Made by a program: the position numbers and the translations under genes. A stretch of 37,437 nt of DNA from Candidatus Delongbacteria bacterium (lineage in GTDB: Bacteria; UBA4055). Under the pieces are notes generated by a model. It had not been told where the DNA came from. It ran no database searches and saw only the letters and a program-made list of their open reading frames with translations. Below, in pieces: positions 1-8,364 of the stretch. Within the stretch, counting starts at the first letter, position 1. Each line of letters starts with the position of its first letter. The stretch is taken from contig QKDR01000156.1 of the NCBI GenBank assembly GCA_003252515.1, positions 1 to 37,437 of the forward strand, written 5' to 3'.

Positions 1-152
1 TTATCCCTGACCAGCGAATTGGCGTGATCGATCAGTGACTTAAGGTCCGCTTTTGCTGAATCAGTAATCTGACTGACAGTACCTGTTCTTTCCTCGCTAA
101 ACAAAACTGAAAACATTAAAAAGAACAGTATGACCTTGATCCTGTTGTACAT
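1..152 (-). CDS. exported protein, N-terminal part only (runs off window)
   Basis: The frame opens with ATG at 152-150 and stays open to the window edge, giving 50 residues. The N-terminus MYNRIKVILFFLMFSVLFSEE looks like a signal peptide: a basic start, a hydrophobic core and a likely cut after VLFS. After it comes a polar, probably helical stretch. The start lies 4 bases after the stop of the phosphohexomutase gene, so it is the next gene of that operon. I do not recognise a family, and the visible part is too short to assign a function. The export signal is seen directly; everything else is open. Confidence 0.6.
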   Translation of the reverse strand, partial: MYNRIKVILFFLMFSVLFSEERTGTVSQITDSAKADLKSLIDHANSLVRD

Positions 153-156
153 TATA

Positions 157-1530
157 TTATATCGAGCCTTCGATTTCTTTAAGTTTATCCTGCATCAGCT
201 TCATGATCTCTTCGAGCCTTTCCTGTGTCTGGGCCTCGTATCTCTGAACAAGTGCCGGCTGAGTATTTGACGCCCTGATCAGTCCGAACCCGTCGTCAAA
301 GATCACTCTTACACCGTCAACATCAACAACATGATACCCCTGACCCTTGAAATATTCAGTGGCCTTTCTTACTATTTCGAATTTTTTATTATCGTCGCTG
401 TCGAGTCTGATCTCCGGTGTCATAATTGTTTTCGGCACGTCTTTAAGTAATCCTGACATAGTTGATTCAGTTCTTGACAGTATCTCAAGAAGCCTTAATG
501 AAGCATAGAGCGCATCATCATGTCCGAAAAATCTGTCCTTGAAGAATATGTGGCCGCTTACTTCACCTCCAAGCTCGGCTTTAGTTTCCTTCATCTTAGC
601 TTTGATAAGAGAATGGCCGGCCTTCCACATTATACCGTTACCACCGAGTTTTTTAATTCCGTCGTAAAGCGTTTGAGAACATTTGACTTCACCTACGATC
701 GTCGAACCGGGTTTTCTTGAAAGGATCTCTTTTGAGAATATAAGCATCAGGTGATCACCGAAAAGCATATTACCTTCTTCCGTCACGACACCGATCCTAT
801 CCGCGTCGCCGTCGTAACCTATACCCAGATCGGCTTTTATCTCTTTAACTTTAGCTATCAGATCCGTCATATATTTCGGTACTGTCGGATCAGGATGGTG
901 ATTCGGGAAATGTCCGTCGGGTTTGGTATACAGATCTGTGACATCATGACCGAAATGCCTGAAAATCTCGCAGGCAATCTCTCCGCCCGTTCCGTTCCCT
1001 CCGTCGACCACGATACTGAGCTTTCTTGAACCCATGGATATATTCTTTTTCAGATAATCAAGATAAGCGTCTTTCACCGGCATTGTTCTTAAAGTTCCGG
1101 CAGGTATTTCGGGATCTCTGGTTTCAAGATCGTTCTGCAGTATCATATTCTTGAGTTTCTGTATCTTCTCACCGTACAGAGCATAATCTCTTGTGATCAT
1201 CTTAAATCCGTTCATATCTGAAGGGTTATGCGAACCTGTTATCATTACAGCAGCGTCGGTACCATATTCGATCTGGGCAAAATAAAGCATAGGAGAAGTA
1301 CACTGTCCAATTGATATTACGTCGATCCCGCAATCTCTGAGAGTATTCGTAAAAGTCGAAAACAGAAAATCCGCGGAAAGCCTCGCATCGAAACCGACAG
1401 TACAATTTTTATAATTTTCTCTTATCAGATGTGTCGCGAAAGCTTTTGCTATGCTTATGACAGTATTTGAAGTAAAATCGGTTTCAACAACTCCCCTGAT
1501 ATCGTATTCTCTGAAAATATTCTCGTTCAT
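157..1530 (-). CDS. manB: phosphomannomutase/phosphoglucomutase
   Basis: Alpha-D-phosphohexomutase, which interconverts hexose 6-phosphate and hexose 1-phosphate in the cytoplasm to supply sugar nucleotides for envelope polysaccharides. About 457 aa, normal for the family. The N-terminus reads FREYDIRG. The phosphoserine loop is TGSHNPSDMNG near residue 100, the Mg loop is YDGDADR near 240, the sugar-binding loop is GEVSGH near 325, and the phosphate-binding loop RASNTQP is near the C-terminus. Two in-frame ATGs exist; I chose the one at 1530 because GGAG sits about 7 bases before it but only 2 bases before the ATG at 1536. It follows trpS by 18 bases. Whether mannose or glucose phosphate is the main substrate cannot be read from the sequence, so the symbol is by family only. 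Confidence 0.93.
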   Translation of the reverse strand: MNENIFREYDIRGVVETDFTSNTVISIAKAFATHLIRENYKNCTVGFDARLSADFLFSTFTNTLRDCGIDVISIGQCTSPMLYFAQIEYGTDAAVMITGSHNPSDMNGFKMITRDYALYGEKIQKLKNMILQNDLETRDPEIPAGTLRTMPVKDAYLDYLKKNISMGSRKLSIVVDGGNGTGGEIACEIFRHFGHDVTDLYTKPDGHFPNHHPDPTVPKYMTDLIAKVKEIKADLGIGYDGDADRIGVVTEEGNMLFGDHLMLIFSKEILSRKPGSTIVGEVKCSQTLYDGIKKLGGNGIMWKAGHSLIKAKMKETKAELGGEVSGHIFFKDRFFGHDDALYASLRLLEILSRTESTMSGLLKDVPKTIMTPEIRLDSDDNKKFEIVRKATEYFKGQGYHVVDVDGVRVIFDDGFGLIRASNTQPALVQRYEAQTQERLEEIMKLMQDKLKEIEGSI

Positions 1531-1548
1531 GATCATCTCCTTAATAAG

Positions 1549-2562
1549 TTATCTTGAAGCTTGTACCAGACCGACTTTCCGGTAAACTTTACTGAGCATC
1601 CTCCAGGCTTTATCCTGCGCTGCTGAAGCGCCTTTTCTCAGAACTGTTTCCAGATAGTCTTTATTTTTCATCAGATCATCGTGTTTATTCCTGATAGGAG
1701 TAAGTTTTTCAACAACAATATCGGCGAGATCTTTTTTAAAATCACCATACCCTTTCCCGATATATTTATCTTCAAGCTCGGACACAGGTGTGTCGGTCAG
1801 ATTAGAATATATGGTCAGAAGGTTTCTTATACCGGCTTTTTCATCACCTTCGGAGAATTTTATTTCCATTCCGGAATCAGTAACCGCACTTTTTATTCTC
1901 TTTGCCACAATATTCGGATCATCGATCAACGCTATCCTGCCGGTCCCGCCTGTATCACTTTTACTCATCTTTGCAAGAGGGTTCTGAAGATCCATTATCC
2001 TTGCGCCGGATTTTGGTATGATCGGTTCAGGAACCGTAAAAGTATCTGAATATCTGTAATTGAACTTTACAGCAATATCTCTAGTGAGTTCAACATGCTG
2101 TTTCTGATCTTCACCTACCGGAACAAAATCGGCGTTATACAGCAGAATATCCGACGCCATAAGTATAGGATAAGTGAAAAGGCCTGCATTAATACTCGCA
2201 CCCGGCTTGGAAGATTTGTCTTTGAACTGGGTCATCCTGCTCAGTTCACCTAATCCTGTCAGACATCCGAGTATCCATGTCAGCTCCGTATGACCTGTAA
2301 CATGCGACTGAATGAAAAGATTGTTTTTATCCGGATCCAGCCCGACTGCTATATACTGAGCTATTACGGACAGAGTTTTATGCCTTAATTCTTTCGGGTC
2401 CTGAGGTACAGTAAGAGCGTGAAGATCTACCACCATATAAAGTGTTTCATAATCATTCTGAAGCCTGACAAAATTTTTCATCGCTCCGATATAATTTCCT
2501 ATTGTCAGCTGACCGGTAGGCTGTATACCACTCAGTATGATTTTCTTTTTCCCGTTCTCCAT
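1549..2562 (-). CDS. trpS: tryptophanyl-tRNA synthetase
   Basis: Class I aminoacyl-tRNA synthetase that charges tRNA-Trp in the cytoplasm. 337 aa, the usual bacterial TrpS length. The N-terminus has the GIQPTGQLTIGNYIGA signature, in which TIGN stands for the HIGH motif. The KMSKS loop is intact as KMSKSD near residue 200, and FVPVGEDQKQHVELTRDIA is the family tryptophan/ATP-site segment. The C-terminal half is helical as expected. An AAGG element lies just before the ATG. The gene sits 18 bases downstream of pyrK and 18 bases upstream of the phosphohexomutase, with no regulatory leader visible, so it is expressed as part of the apbE operon. Confidence 0.97.
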   Translation of the reverse strand: MENGKKKIILSGIQPTGQLTIGNYIGAMKNFVRLQNDYETLYMVVDLHALTVPQDPKELRHKTLSVIAQYIAVGLDPDKNNLFIQSHVTGHTELTWILGCLTGLGELSRMTQFKDKSSKPGASINAGLFTYPILMASDILLYNADFVPVGEDQKQHVELTRDIAVKFNYRYSDTFTVPEPIIPKSGARIMDLQNPLAKMSKSDTGGTGRIALIDDPNIVAKRIKSAVTDSGMEIKFSEGDEKAGIRNLLTIYSNLTDTPVSELEDKYIGKGYGDFKKDLADIVVEKLTPIRNKHDDLMKNKDYLETVLRKGASAAQDKAWRMLSKVYRKVGLVQASR

Positions 2563-2580
2563 TTTACCTTACCGTTCCCG

Positions 2581-3399
2581 TTATTTGAATTCAATTTCAT
2601 CCGAATAGAATACCGGCCCGTCCTTGCATACCAGCTTATATTCTTCCGAACCTCGTTTTCTGACTGCGCATCCCTGACATACACCCATTCCGCAGGCCAT
2701 AGGTGTTTCCAGAGAAACCCGGCATCTCGCGCCCTGTTCCTCTATAAATCCCGCGACAGCTTTCATCATCGGATCCGGACCTACGACATAGATGTCATAT
2801 TCTTTAAGATCAGCTATATTCTTTATTTTGATCTCCTCTTTCAACAATTCCAGTACATTTCCGCTGAAACCTGCAGTACCGTCATCCGTTGACATCATCA
2901 GTTTGATGTTTTTATTCTCAAAATGATCCGCTCCGAAAAAATCTCTTCTGCTCCTGTTCCCCCAGAAAAGTGTTACATCTGCACCTGTTTCCGAGAAATG
3001 ACCCGCAAGGCTTTTTAAAGGAGCTATCCCGATACCTCCGGCAATCAGAAGTTTTTTTCTGCTCCCGTCTCCCGGATCAAAACCGTTCCCTAAAGGTCCG
3101 AGCACATTGACGGTTTCTTTAGATCTCAGAATATCATACAGCAGTTTAGTTCCCCTGCCTACTATATTAAATATGAACTCGAATTCATCTCCGTTAACAT
3201 TAGAAACGGCAAAAGGTCTTCTAAGAACAGGTGCTGAAAGCTGACCTGAAGTGACCTGCACGTTGATAAATTGTCCGGGTTTTGCCAAACCGGCGATTTC
3301 CCTGGATAAGGCGATACATGAAACGGTATTGTCGGTCAGTTTATCTACTGATCTTATAACCGCATTAGTCTCAAAATATCGTCTTTCAATATCCTTCAT
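2581..3399 (-). CDS. pyrK: dihydroorotate dehydrogenase electron-transfer subunit (PyrK type)
   Basis: FAD/[2Fe-2S] subunit that passes electrons from PyrD to NAD in type 1B dihydroorotate dehydrogenase (pyrimidine synthesis). Relative to the ATG at 3399 (272 aa), RRPF at 60-63 is the flavin-binding motif and GGIGIAPL at 121-128 the NAD-binding loop. Cysteines 236, 241, 244 and 258 form the C-x4-C-x2-C-x13-C cluster motif. The frame is open for 18 more codons upstream, but the start at 3399 overlaps the apbE stop as TAATG and gives the normal family length, so it is preferred. No pyrD is visible nearby. A related NAD(P)H-flavin oxidoreductase serving another partner remains possible. Confidence 0.85.
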   Translation of the reverse strand: MKDIERRYFETNAVIRSVDKLTDNTVSCIALSREIAGLAKPGQFINVQVTSGQLSAPVLRRPFAVSNVNGDEFEFIFNIVGRGTKLLYDILRSKETVNVLGPLGNGFDPGDGSRKKLLIAGGIGIAPLKSLAGHFSETGADVTLFWGNRSRRDFFGADHFENKNIKLMMSTDDGTAGFSGNVLELLKEEIKIKNIADLKEYDIYVVGPDPMMKAVAGFIEEQGARCRVSLETPMACGMGVCQGCAVRKRGSEEYKLVCKDGPVFYSDEIEFK

Positions 3400-4412
3400 T
3401 ACATTTTCCGCTGATCTTTCTTTAAGTATTTTTCCATATTTATCATGCTGCAACCTATCCCGCCGTTCTCTTCCTTATAATACAGAAGTCCTGACAATTT
3501 ATTTTTTTCAAGGATATATTCGGCTTTCTTTCTTCCCATTGCGAACGCAGCGGTCGCGAATGCGTCGCTGAGATACGTTTTCTCAGATATAACTGTAACG
3601 CTGATGAGATCAGAAATTCCGAAACCGGTGTCTGGGTTGATTATATGACAGTATCTCACACCGTCAGCAATAATAAATTTCTCGTAATCACCGGAAGTGG
3701 CTACAGCTCCGTCAGCTACGTATATAGTATCGATCAGAGAGCGCTCTTTTCTGGGATGCCTTATGCCGATCATTCTGGATTTGGGAGATCTCACTGTCAA
3801 ATCACCTCCAGCTTCAACAATAAAGTCTCTGTAACCTCTGGAGTACAGATAACTCGCGGCCGAATCTACAGCATAACCTTTTGCTATACCGCCCAGACCG
3901 ATACGGCATCTTCCGTCTTTAAACTCCAGTGAATCTCCGGTAAATTCATAACTGTCGAGCGTAGATATCTTTAGAATGTCAGACAGTTCTTTCTCATCCG
4001 GGACTGAAGGCTCGGCCGCTGTATAAAATCCCCACAATTCAACTACAGGCAGAATGGCTACATCAAAATACTTATCAGTGTATTTATACAAGTGTATCGA
4101 AATCTTCAGAATCTCTCTAAGCGGTTCAGGTATTTCAAATCTCGATCCGGGATCCTGTGAATTGATCCTGCTCAATGAGGAATTTTCAACATACGGGTTC
4201 ATTTCCGAGTTGAAGTAAGCGAAGATTTTTCTTACATCAGATACAGCCTCGGATGCTTTCATTGAATCAGTACCGTTTATTCCGAAAAGTGTGATATTTA
4301 CGTCAGTCGCGAACTCAACAAAGGCTGATGTTATTTTCAGTTTCTCACTTTTAGTGCATGATACGACGAAACATACCAGCATAATATATTTTAATACATG
4401 CCTGAATTTCAT
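3399..4412 (-). CDS. apbE: FAD:protein FMN transferase (ApbE), lipoprotein
   Basis: ApbE enzymes transfer FMN from FAD to Thr/Ser of exported or membrane redox proteins such as NqrC or RnfG. 337 aa. The N-terminus has a lipobox (VVSC near residue 19), so the protein should be anchored in the envelope. Family motifs are present: GGIAKGYAVD, VEAGGDL, ATSGDYE, the NPDTGFG segment and the C-terminal SDAFATAAFAMG metal/FAD region. No Shine-Dalgarno sequence precedes the ATG. Instead a -10-like TACTTT ends 8 bases before it, so the mRNA may be leaderless. It is the first gene of the operon and its stop overlaps the pyrK start. No target flavoprotein gene is in the window. Confidence 0.93.
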   Translation of the reverse strand: MKFRHVLKYIMLVCFVVSCTKSEKLKITSAFVEFATDVNITLFGINGTDSMKASEAVSDVRKIFAYFNSEMNPYVENSSLSRINSQDPGSRFEIPEPLREILKISIHLYKYTDKYFDVAILPVVELWGFYTAAEPSVPDEKELSDILKISTLDSYEFTGDSLEFKDGRCRIGLGGIAKGYAVDSAASYLYSRGYRDFIVEAGGDLTVRSPKSRMIGIRHPRKERSLIDTIYVADGAVATSGDYEKFIIADGVRYCHIINPDTGFGISDLISVTVISEKTYLSDAFATAAFAMGRKKAEYILEKNKLSGLLYYKEENGGIGCSMINMEKYLKKDQRKM

Positions 4413-4419
4413 GGCGGTA

Positions 4420-4448
4420 AAAGTAGCAATTTATAAAACTAAATGCAA
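4420..4448 (-). promoter_or_regulatory. apbE: candidate promoter of the apbE operon, possibly leaderless
   Basis: On the minus strand TTGCAT (4448-4443), a 17-base spacer and TACTTT (4425-4420), then only 7 bases before the apbE ATG. With the usual 6-8 bases from -10 to start of transcription, the mRNA would begin at or next to the start codon. This fits the absence of a Shine-Dalgarno sequence. Read by eye only. Confidence 0.4.
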
Positions 4449-4492
4449 GTGAAAATTCAAAATAATTATCAAATATGGAATATCTTATTAAA

Positions 4493-5254
4493 CTATTTCG
4501 TCTTTTTATATAAAGCATCCACAAGATAAGTGATCATAACCTTCCCGTTCTCGTTAATGCCTATCCTGAGAATATCGTCATTTCTGAACAGCCACTTGTT
4601 GTATATAGTGACAGAGCCGTTCATTATACTTGAGATCCTGATCTTGTCATCTTTATAGCTTGAGGGAAATCTGTTTTTTTCGTAACTCGGTTCGCCGTAT
4701 AATTCGATCAGTTTCCTGCTGAGTTCGTCATATAATTTAAGAGCATTTTTATCCGGCACTGCTTGAAAAACTATCTGACAGGCATATAACTTCTTGCTGA
4801 TAAAATTGAACTGCCATTTTTCAACCTGTGAACCTAAATACTTGCCCCCTTTATATTCCAGAACAGAGTCATCAGTTTCTGCAAGTTTAAGATTTGACTG
4901 TTTCCTTAATGCGTCTTTAACGGTTTGCCTTGCGGAGGCCCATTTGGCATTGAATAACTGAGGGAGGTCTTTGTCGACTTTTTTAGGCTCGACTTTTACT
5001 TTTACGGTTTTTTTCTGGCTTTCAAGACATTTTTTTTGTTCTTTCTGAGTTTCTACGATTTCATCCCAGGAGTCAGTGTATATAGAGTACAGATCATCAT
5101 ATACATCCCTTGTTATCCCGGGGTCCTGCATTTTTTCTTTGATCGCATTAAATTCGGCCATCAGAGAATCAACTTTAGCCTTATACTTATCACATTCCTG
5201 GCAAAAAACACCTGTTGTTAAGATCAATAAGGCTGTCACAGTTAACTTTTTCAT
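4493..5254 (-). CDS. exported protein of unknown function, coiled-coil N-terminal part
   Basis: 253 aa with an N-terminal signal peptide (MKKLTVTALLILTTGVFC, then QEC); the Cys after GVF could alternatively be a lipobox. Residues about 20-90 are charged and helical (probable coiled coil), followed by a Lys-rich linker. From about 105 to the end there is a mixed alpha/beta domain with EYKGGKYLGSQVEKWQF and a C-terminal strand region. An excellent AAAGGAG lies 5 bases before the ATG. It is a single-gene unit with its own promoter, back to back with panB. I do not recognise the family; a periplasmic or surface role is inferred from the signal only. Confidence 0.8.
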   Translation of the reverse strand: MKKLTVTALLILTTGVFCQECDKYKAKVDSLMAEFNAIKEKMQDPGITRDVYDDLYSIYTDSWDEIVETQKEQKKCLESQKKTVKVKVEPKKVDKDLPQLFNAKWASARQTVKDALRKQSNLKLAETDDSVLEYKGGKYLGSQVEKWQFNFISKKLYACQIVFQAVPDKNALKLYDELSRKLIELYGEPSYEKNRFPSSYKDDKIRISSIMNGSVTIYNKWLFRNDDILRIGINENGKVMITYLVDALYKKTK

Positions 5255-5320
5255 GAGTCTCCTTTATCCGCTCCTTTATAAATTTCAATTTTCCCCGGGA
5301 ATCGGTATCCCGAACGGCGC

Positions 5321-5349
5321 AATTTAACAAATCATAAATAACTTGTCAA
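5321..5349 (-). promoter_or_regulatory. promoter of the exported-protein gene at 4493-5254
   Basis: On the minus strand a perfect TTGACA (5349-5344), a 17-base spacer and TAAATT (5326-5321), followed by GC. Predicted transcription starts near 5314. The leader then opens with a small hairpin, arms 5296-5300 and 5308-5312, before the AAAGGAG and ATG. Confidence 0.6.
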
Positions 5350-5356
5350 CAAAACT

Positions 5357-5386
5357 TTGCAGATTTTTCATATCGTTTTTTATAAT
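5357..5386 (+). promoter_or_regulatory. panB: promoter of the panB-murD2 operon
   Basis: TTGCAG at 5357-5362, an 18-base spacer and a consensus TATAAT at 5381-5386, 86 bases upstream of the panB ATG. It lies back to back with the minus-strand promoter at 5321-5349; their -35 boxes are 7 bases apart, so the two may interfere or share a regulator. Confidence 0.6.
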
Positions 5387-5472
5387 TACGACCTTGCGAT
5401 ATCAGCCGATTATGCTTATTTTTCATTATGGTCGGGACAGGAGTTTTCCGATAAAATAAAAACGGGGAAAAT

Positions 5473-6273
5473 ATGGGTAAAAGAATTTCCGTTTCCGAAC
5501 TCAGGAAATATAAGACATCCGGCAGAAAGATCACGGCACTGACAGCTTACGACTTCTATATTTCTAAAATACTTGACGGATCTGAACTGGACATGATACT
5601 TGTAGGTGATTCACTTGGTATGGTCGTACAGGGAAAGACCACAACAATACCCGTCACCTTAGAACAGATCATTTACCATACGAAGATCGTGGTCGAATCT
5701 ACTTTTTCTCCTCTTATTGTAGCCGATATGCCTTTCGGAAGTTTTCAGATCTCGGTTGAAAAAGCCGTTGAAAATGCCGTCAGGATAATTAAAGAGACCG
5801 GATGTAACGCCGTTAAGCTGGAAGGAGGGAAGAGAATTATTCCGATAGTCGAACATCTGACAGCTTCCGGGATCCCTGTTTTCGGTCATCTCGGACTTAC
5901 TCCGCAATCAATAAACAAATTCGGGAGTTACAAACTTAGAGCTAAATCGGAGGATGAGGCGAGAACTCTTAAAGAAGACGCTCTCCTTCTTCAAAATGCG
6001 GGGGTATCGGGAATAATACTTGAGAAGATACCTTCAGATCTGGCCGGAGAGGTCTCGGCTTCTCTGAAAATCCCCACGATCGGGATAGGTGCCGGAGCCG
6101 GCTGCGACGGACAGATACTTGTCATTACGGACATGCTGGGTTATGATCCTGAGATAAATTTTAAATTCGTAAGAAAATACGCTACGCTCGGAGAGATCAT
6201 CAGTAAAGCTGTTCAGGATTATATTAAAGATGTAAAAAGCGGGAATTTCCCGTCTGAAAGTGAATCTTATTAA
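5473..6273 (+). CDS. panB: 3-methyl-2-oxobutanoate hydroxymethyltransferase
   Basis: First committed step of pantothenate synthesis: alpha-ketoisovalerate plus methylene-THF gives ketopantoate, in the cytoplasm. 266 aa, normal for PanB. Clear family segments are LTAYDF near the start, ILVGDSLGMVVQG with its metal-binding Asp, ADMPFGSF, VKLEGG, and GHLGLTPQSIN followed by IGIGAGAGCDGQILV. GGGGAAAA precedes the ATG. It is first in a long operon; panC follows after 9 bases. panD (aspartate decarboxylase) is not nearby, so beta-alanine must come from elsewhere. Confidence 0.97.
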   Translation: MGKRISVSELRKYKTSGRKITALTAYDFYISKILDGSELDMILVGDSLGMVVQGKTTTIPVTLEQIIYHTKIVVESTFSPLIVADMPFGSFQISVEKAVENAVRIIKETGCNAVKLEGGKRIIPIVEHLTASGIPVFGHLGLTPQSINKFGSYKLRAKSEDEARTLKEDALLLQNAGVSGIILEKIPSDLAGEVSASLKIPTIGIGAGAGCDGQILVITDMLGYDPEINFKFVRKYATLGEIISKAVQDYIKDVKSGNFPSESESY

Positions 6274-6282
6274 GAGAACAAT

Positions 6283-7128
6283 ATGCCGAAGATACTGAAA
6301 ACGATATCTGAAGTCCGCGATTTCACGAACCTCTATAATCTTGTGAACAGACGCATCGGTTTCGTCCCGACGATGGGAGCTCTTCATGAAGGCCATCTCG
6401 AGCTGGGAAAAAAAGCCCGTGAAGAATGCGACTGCCTGATATATTCGATCTTTGTCAATCCGATCCAGTTCGGACCAAAAGAGGATCTGGGCAGATATCC
6501 GAGGGATATCACGGGCGACATAAGCAAGCTTGATACTATAGGAACTGACGCGGTCTTCATTCCGGACGACTCTGTAATGTATCCGAACGGCTTCTCCACT
6601 TATGTCGACGTAGGTGAGACAGGAAATATTCTTTGCGGCAAATCAAGGCCGGGGCATTTCAGAGGGGTCGCCACCGTCGTATTGAAACTGTTCAACATCG
6701 TGGAATGTGACCAGGCTTATTTCGGTAAAAAAGATTACCAGCAGCTTACCGTTCTTAAAAAAATGGTAAAGGATATGAACATTCCCGTTGAAATAATCGG
6801 AGTTGATACTGTAAGAGAAGCTGACGGACTGGCAAAAAGCAGCAGGAACACTTATCTCAACAGAAAGGACAGGACGTCTGCAGCTGTATTGTTCAAAGCT
6901 CTTTCCTTTGCGAAAGAAAATTTCGGATCATTCGGATCGAAAGAAGAAATAATATCAAAAGTTAAAGATATCATTTCAGAGGAAAGATCAGCTGAGATCG
7001 AATATATTGAACTCAGAAACAGTAACGACCTTTCTGCCGTAAAATCATTGAAGAAGGGAAAATTCGTTCTTCTTCTTGCAGTTAAATTCGGAACAACAAG
7101 ACTTATCGACAATGTCACAGTTAACTGA
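6283..7128 (+). CDS. panC: pantothenate synthetase
   Basis: ATP-dependent condensation of pantoate with beta-alanine, the last step to pantothenate. 281 aa, normal length. The nucleotide-binding signature VPTMGALHEGHL (HIGH-type) is at about residues 27-38. Also present are FVNPIQFGPKEDL, CGKSRPGHFRGVATVV and FGKKDYQQL. LAKSSRN stands where the family has its KMSKS-like loop, usually with M or S at the third position, so the K is a mild variant. The Shine-Dalgarno sequence is weak (AGAGAA), as expected behind a translated panB. The next gene starts 13 bases after its stop. Confidence 0.97.
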   Translation: MPKILKTISEVRDFTNLYNLVNRRIGFVPTMGALHEGHLELGKKAREECDCLIYSIFVNPIQFGPKEDLGRYPRDITGDISKLDTIGTDAVFIPDDSVMYPNGFSTYVDVGETGNILCGKSRPGHFRGVATVVLKLFNIVECDQAYFGKKDYQQLTVLKKMVKDMNIPVEIIGVDTVREADGLAKSSRNTYLNRKDRTSAAVLFKALSFAKENFGSFGSKEEIISKVKDIISEERSAEIEYIELRNSNDLSAVKSLKKGKFVLLLAVKFGTTRLIDNVTVN

Positions 7129-7141
7129 ATCGGGAAATATA

Positions 7142-7876
7142 ATGAAAAAACTTTTTACACTTATACTTGCGGCAGGACTCGGAAAAAGAATGCAGTCAGA
7201 CCTTCCGAAAGTGATCCACAAGATAAACGGAAAAGAACTCGTGAAATATGTGATTGATCAGGCGAGACAAACCGGATCGGACGAGATCTGGCTGATCACA
7301 GGACATAAAGGAGAACTGGTAAGAGAAGCCACTAAAGACCTTAATGTAAACTACGTGGAGCAGAAAGAACAGCTGGGAACGGGTCACGCTGTAATGCAGG
7401 CTGAAGAAGCGCTGGACGGCAAGTCCGGTGATGTACTGATACTTTGCGGTGATGTTCCTCTGCTGAGACCTGAGACTCTGAAAGACCTGAGAACTTATCA
7501 TATAAACTCGGGAAGCATCGCCACCGTTCTGACTACCGAATTCGAGGATCCTTTCGGGTACGGAAGAATTATTAAAGACAGCAGCGGAAATATCCTTAAA
7601 ATAGTAGAGCAGAAGGACGCTACAGAAGATGAAAAGACCGTAAAAGAGATCAATTCAGGTGTTTACATAATAGACAGAGAAGAGCTGTTCAGTGCTTTAA
7701 AACATATTTCTTCGGACAACGCCAGCAGAGAATATTATCTGACGGATGTCATCGGGATTTTGAAAAATTATGGTAAGAAGGTCGGAACATATCTGGTAAG
7801 CGACAATACAGAGATACAGGGCATTAACACTATAGAACAATTGAAGACTGCCGAAGGTATAATGAACTCCAGATAA
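7142..7876 (+). CDS. glmU: single-domain GlmU-type UDP-GlcNAc pyrophosphorylase
   Basis: Uridylyltransferase making UDP-GlcNAc from GlcNAc-1-phosphate and UTP. The frame is open from 7076, but the ATG at 7142 begins the conserved LAAGLGKRMQSDLPKVIH loop at the right distance. 244 aa. Also seen are LGTGHAVMQAEEAL, CGDVPLL (Mg Asp), the FGYGRIIKD loop, EQKDATEDEK, INSGVYI and ASREYYLTDV, all GlmU-specific. Ordinary GlmU continues with a left-handed beta-helix acetyltransferase domain of about 200 residues; here the protein stops after the N-terminal domain and the next frame is unrelated. The acetylation of GlcN-1-P must therefore be done by another protein. It lies upstream of murL/murD2, in line with precursor supply. 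Confidence 0.9.
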   Translation: MKKLFTLILAAGLGKRMQSDLPKVIHKINGKELVKYVIDQARQTGSDEIWLITGHKGELVREATKDLNVNYVEQKEQLGTGHAVMQAEEALDGKSGDVLILCGDVPLLRPETLKDLRTYHINSGSIATVLTTEFEDPFGYGRIIKDSSGNILKIVEQKDATEDEKTVKEINSGVYIIDREELFSALKHISSDNASREYYLTDVIGILKNYGKKVGTYLVSDNTEIQGINTIEQLKTAEGIMNSR

Positions 7877-7897
7877 ACAATTAAAGGAGGGTGTCCC

Positions 7898-8359
7898 ATG
7901 AAGTCAATAACAGCGATCCTATTTACTACTGCTTTATGCCTGTTCGGTCAATTCAGGGATACAGAATACAGCGACCCGAGAGTCAAACTTCTTTCACCGT
8001 CATCGTCAGGATCGATATTCAACATGTCCGACATATCAGTATCTCATACTTTTTCATCAAGTTACATCAGTTACGGTTCTGAATCATTTATGCTAAACGA
8101 ATATATAGCAGGAATAAAATACAGAATATCAGATCCTCTGACTTTAAGACTGAACCTCGGCATGTCATATACTCCATTTTCATCCCTCAGTGCACCCGGC
8201 AGCGAACAGACTGATATATATCTTAAATCAGCTACACTCGATTATAAGCCCAACGATAAATTCAGAATGGTTATCGATTTCCGAAATATAAAACCGGAAG
8301 ACATGTATTTCAATAATGACCCTTTTCACAGATATGATTTCATAAAAGAGGACGAATAA
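7898..8359 (+). CDS. small exported beta-strand-rich protein, unknown
   Basis: 153 aa with a signal peptide (MKSITAILFTTALCLFG, cut near QFRD). The rest alternates polar and aromatic residues in amphipathic strands (YIAGIKYRISDPLTLRLNLGMSYTPF; IYLKSATLDYKPNDKFRMVIDFRNI), like strands of outer-membrane barrels, but only about six strands are present, fewer than a usual full barrel. A perfect AAAGGAGG lies 8 bases before the ATG, so it should be well translated. It is placed between glmU and the LytR_C gene. I recognise no named family; an outer-membrane location is an inference from the strand pattern and signal peptide. Confidence 0.7.
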   Translation: MKSITAILFTTALCLFGQFRDTEYSDPRVKLLSPSSSGSIFNMSDISVSHTFSSSYISYGSESFMLNEYIAGIKYRISDPLTLRLNLGMSYTPFSSLSAPGSEQTDIYLKSATLDYKPNDKFRMVIDFRNIKPEDMYFNNDPFHRYDFIKEDE

Positions 8360-8364
8360 ACCTG

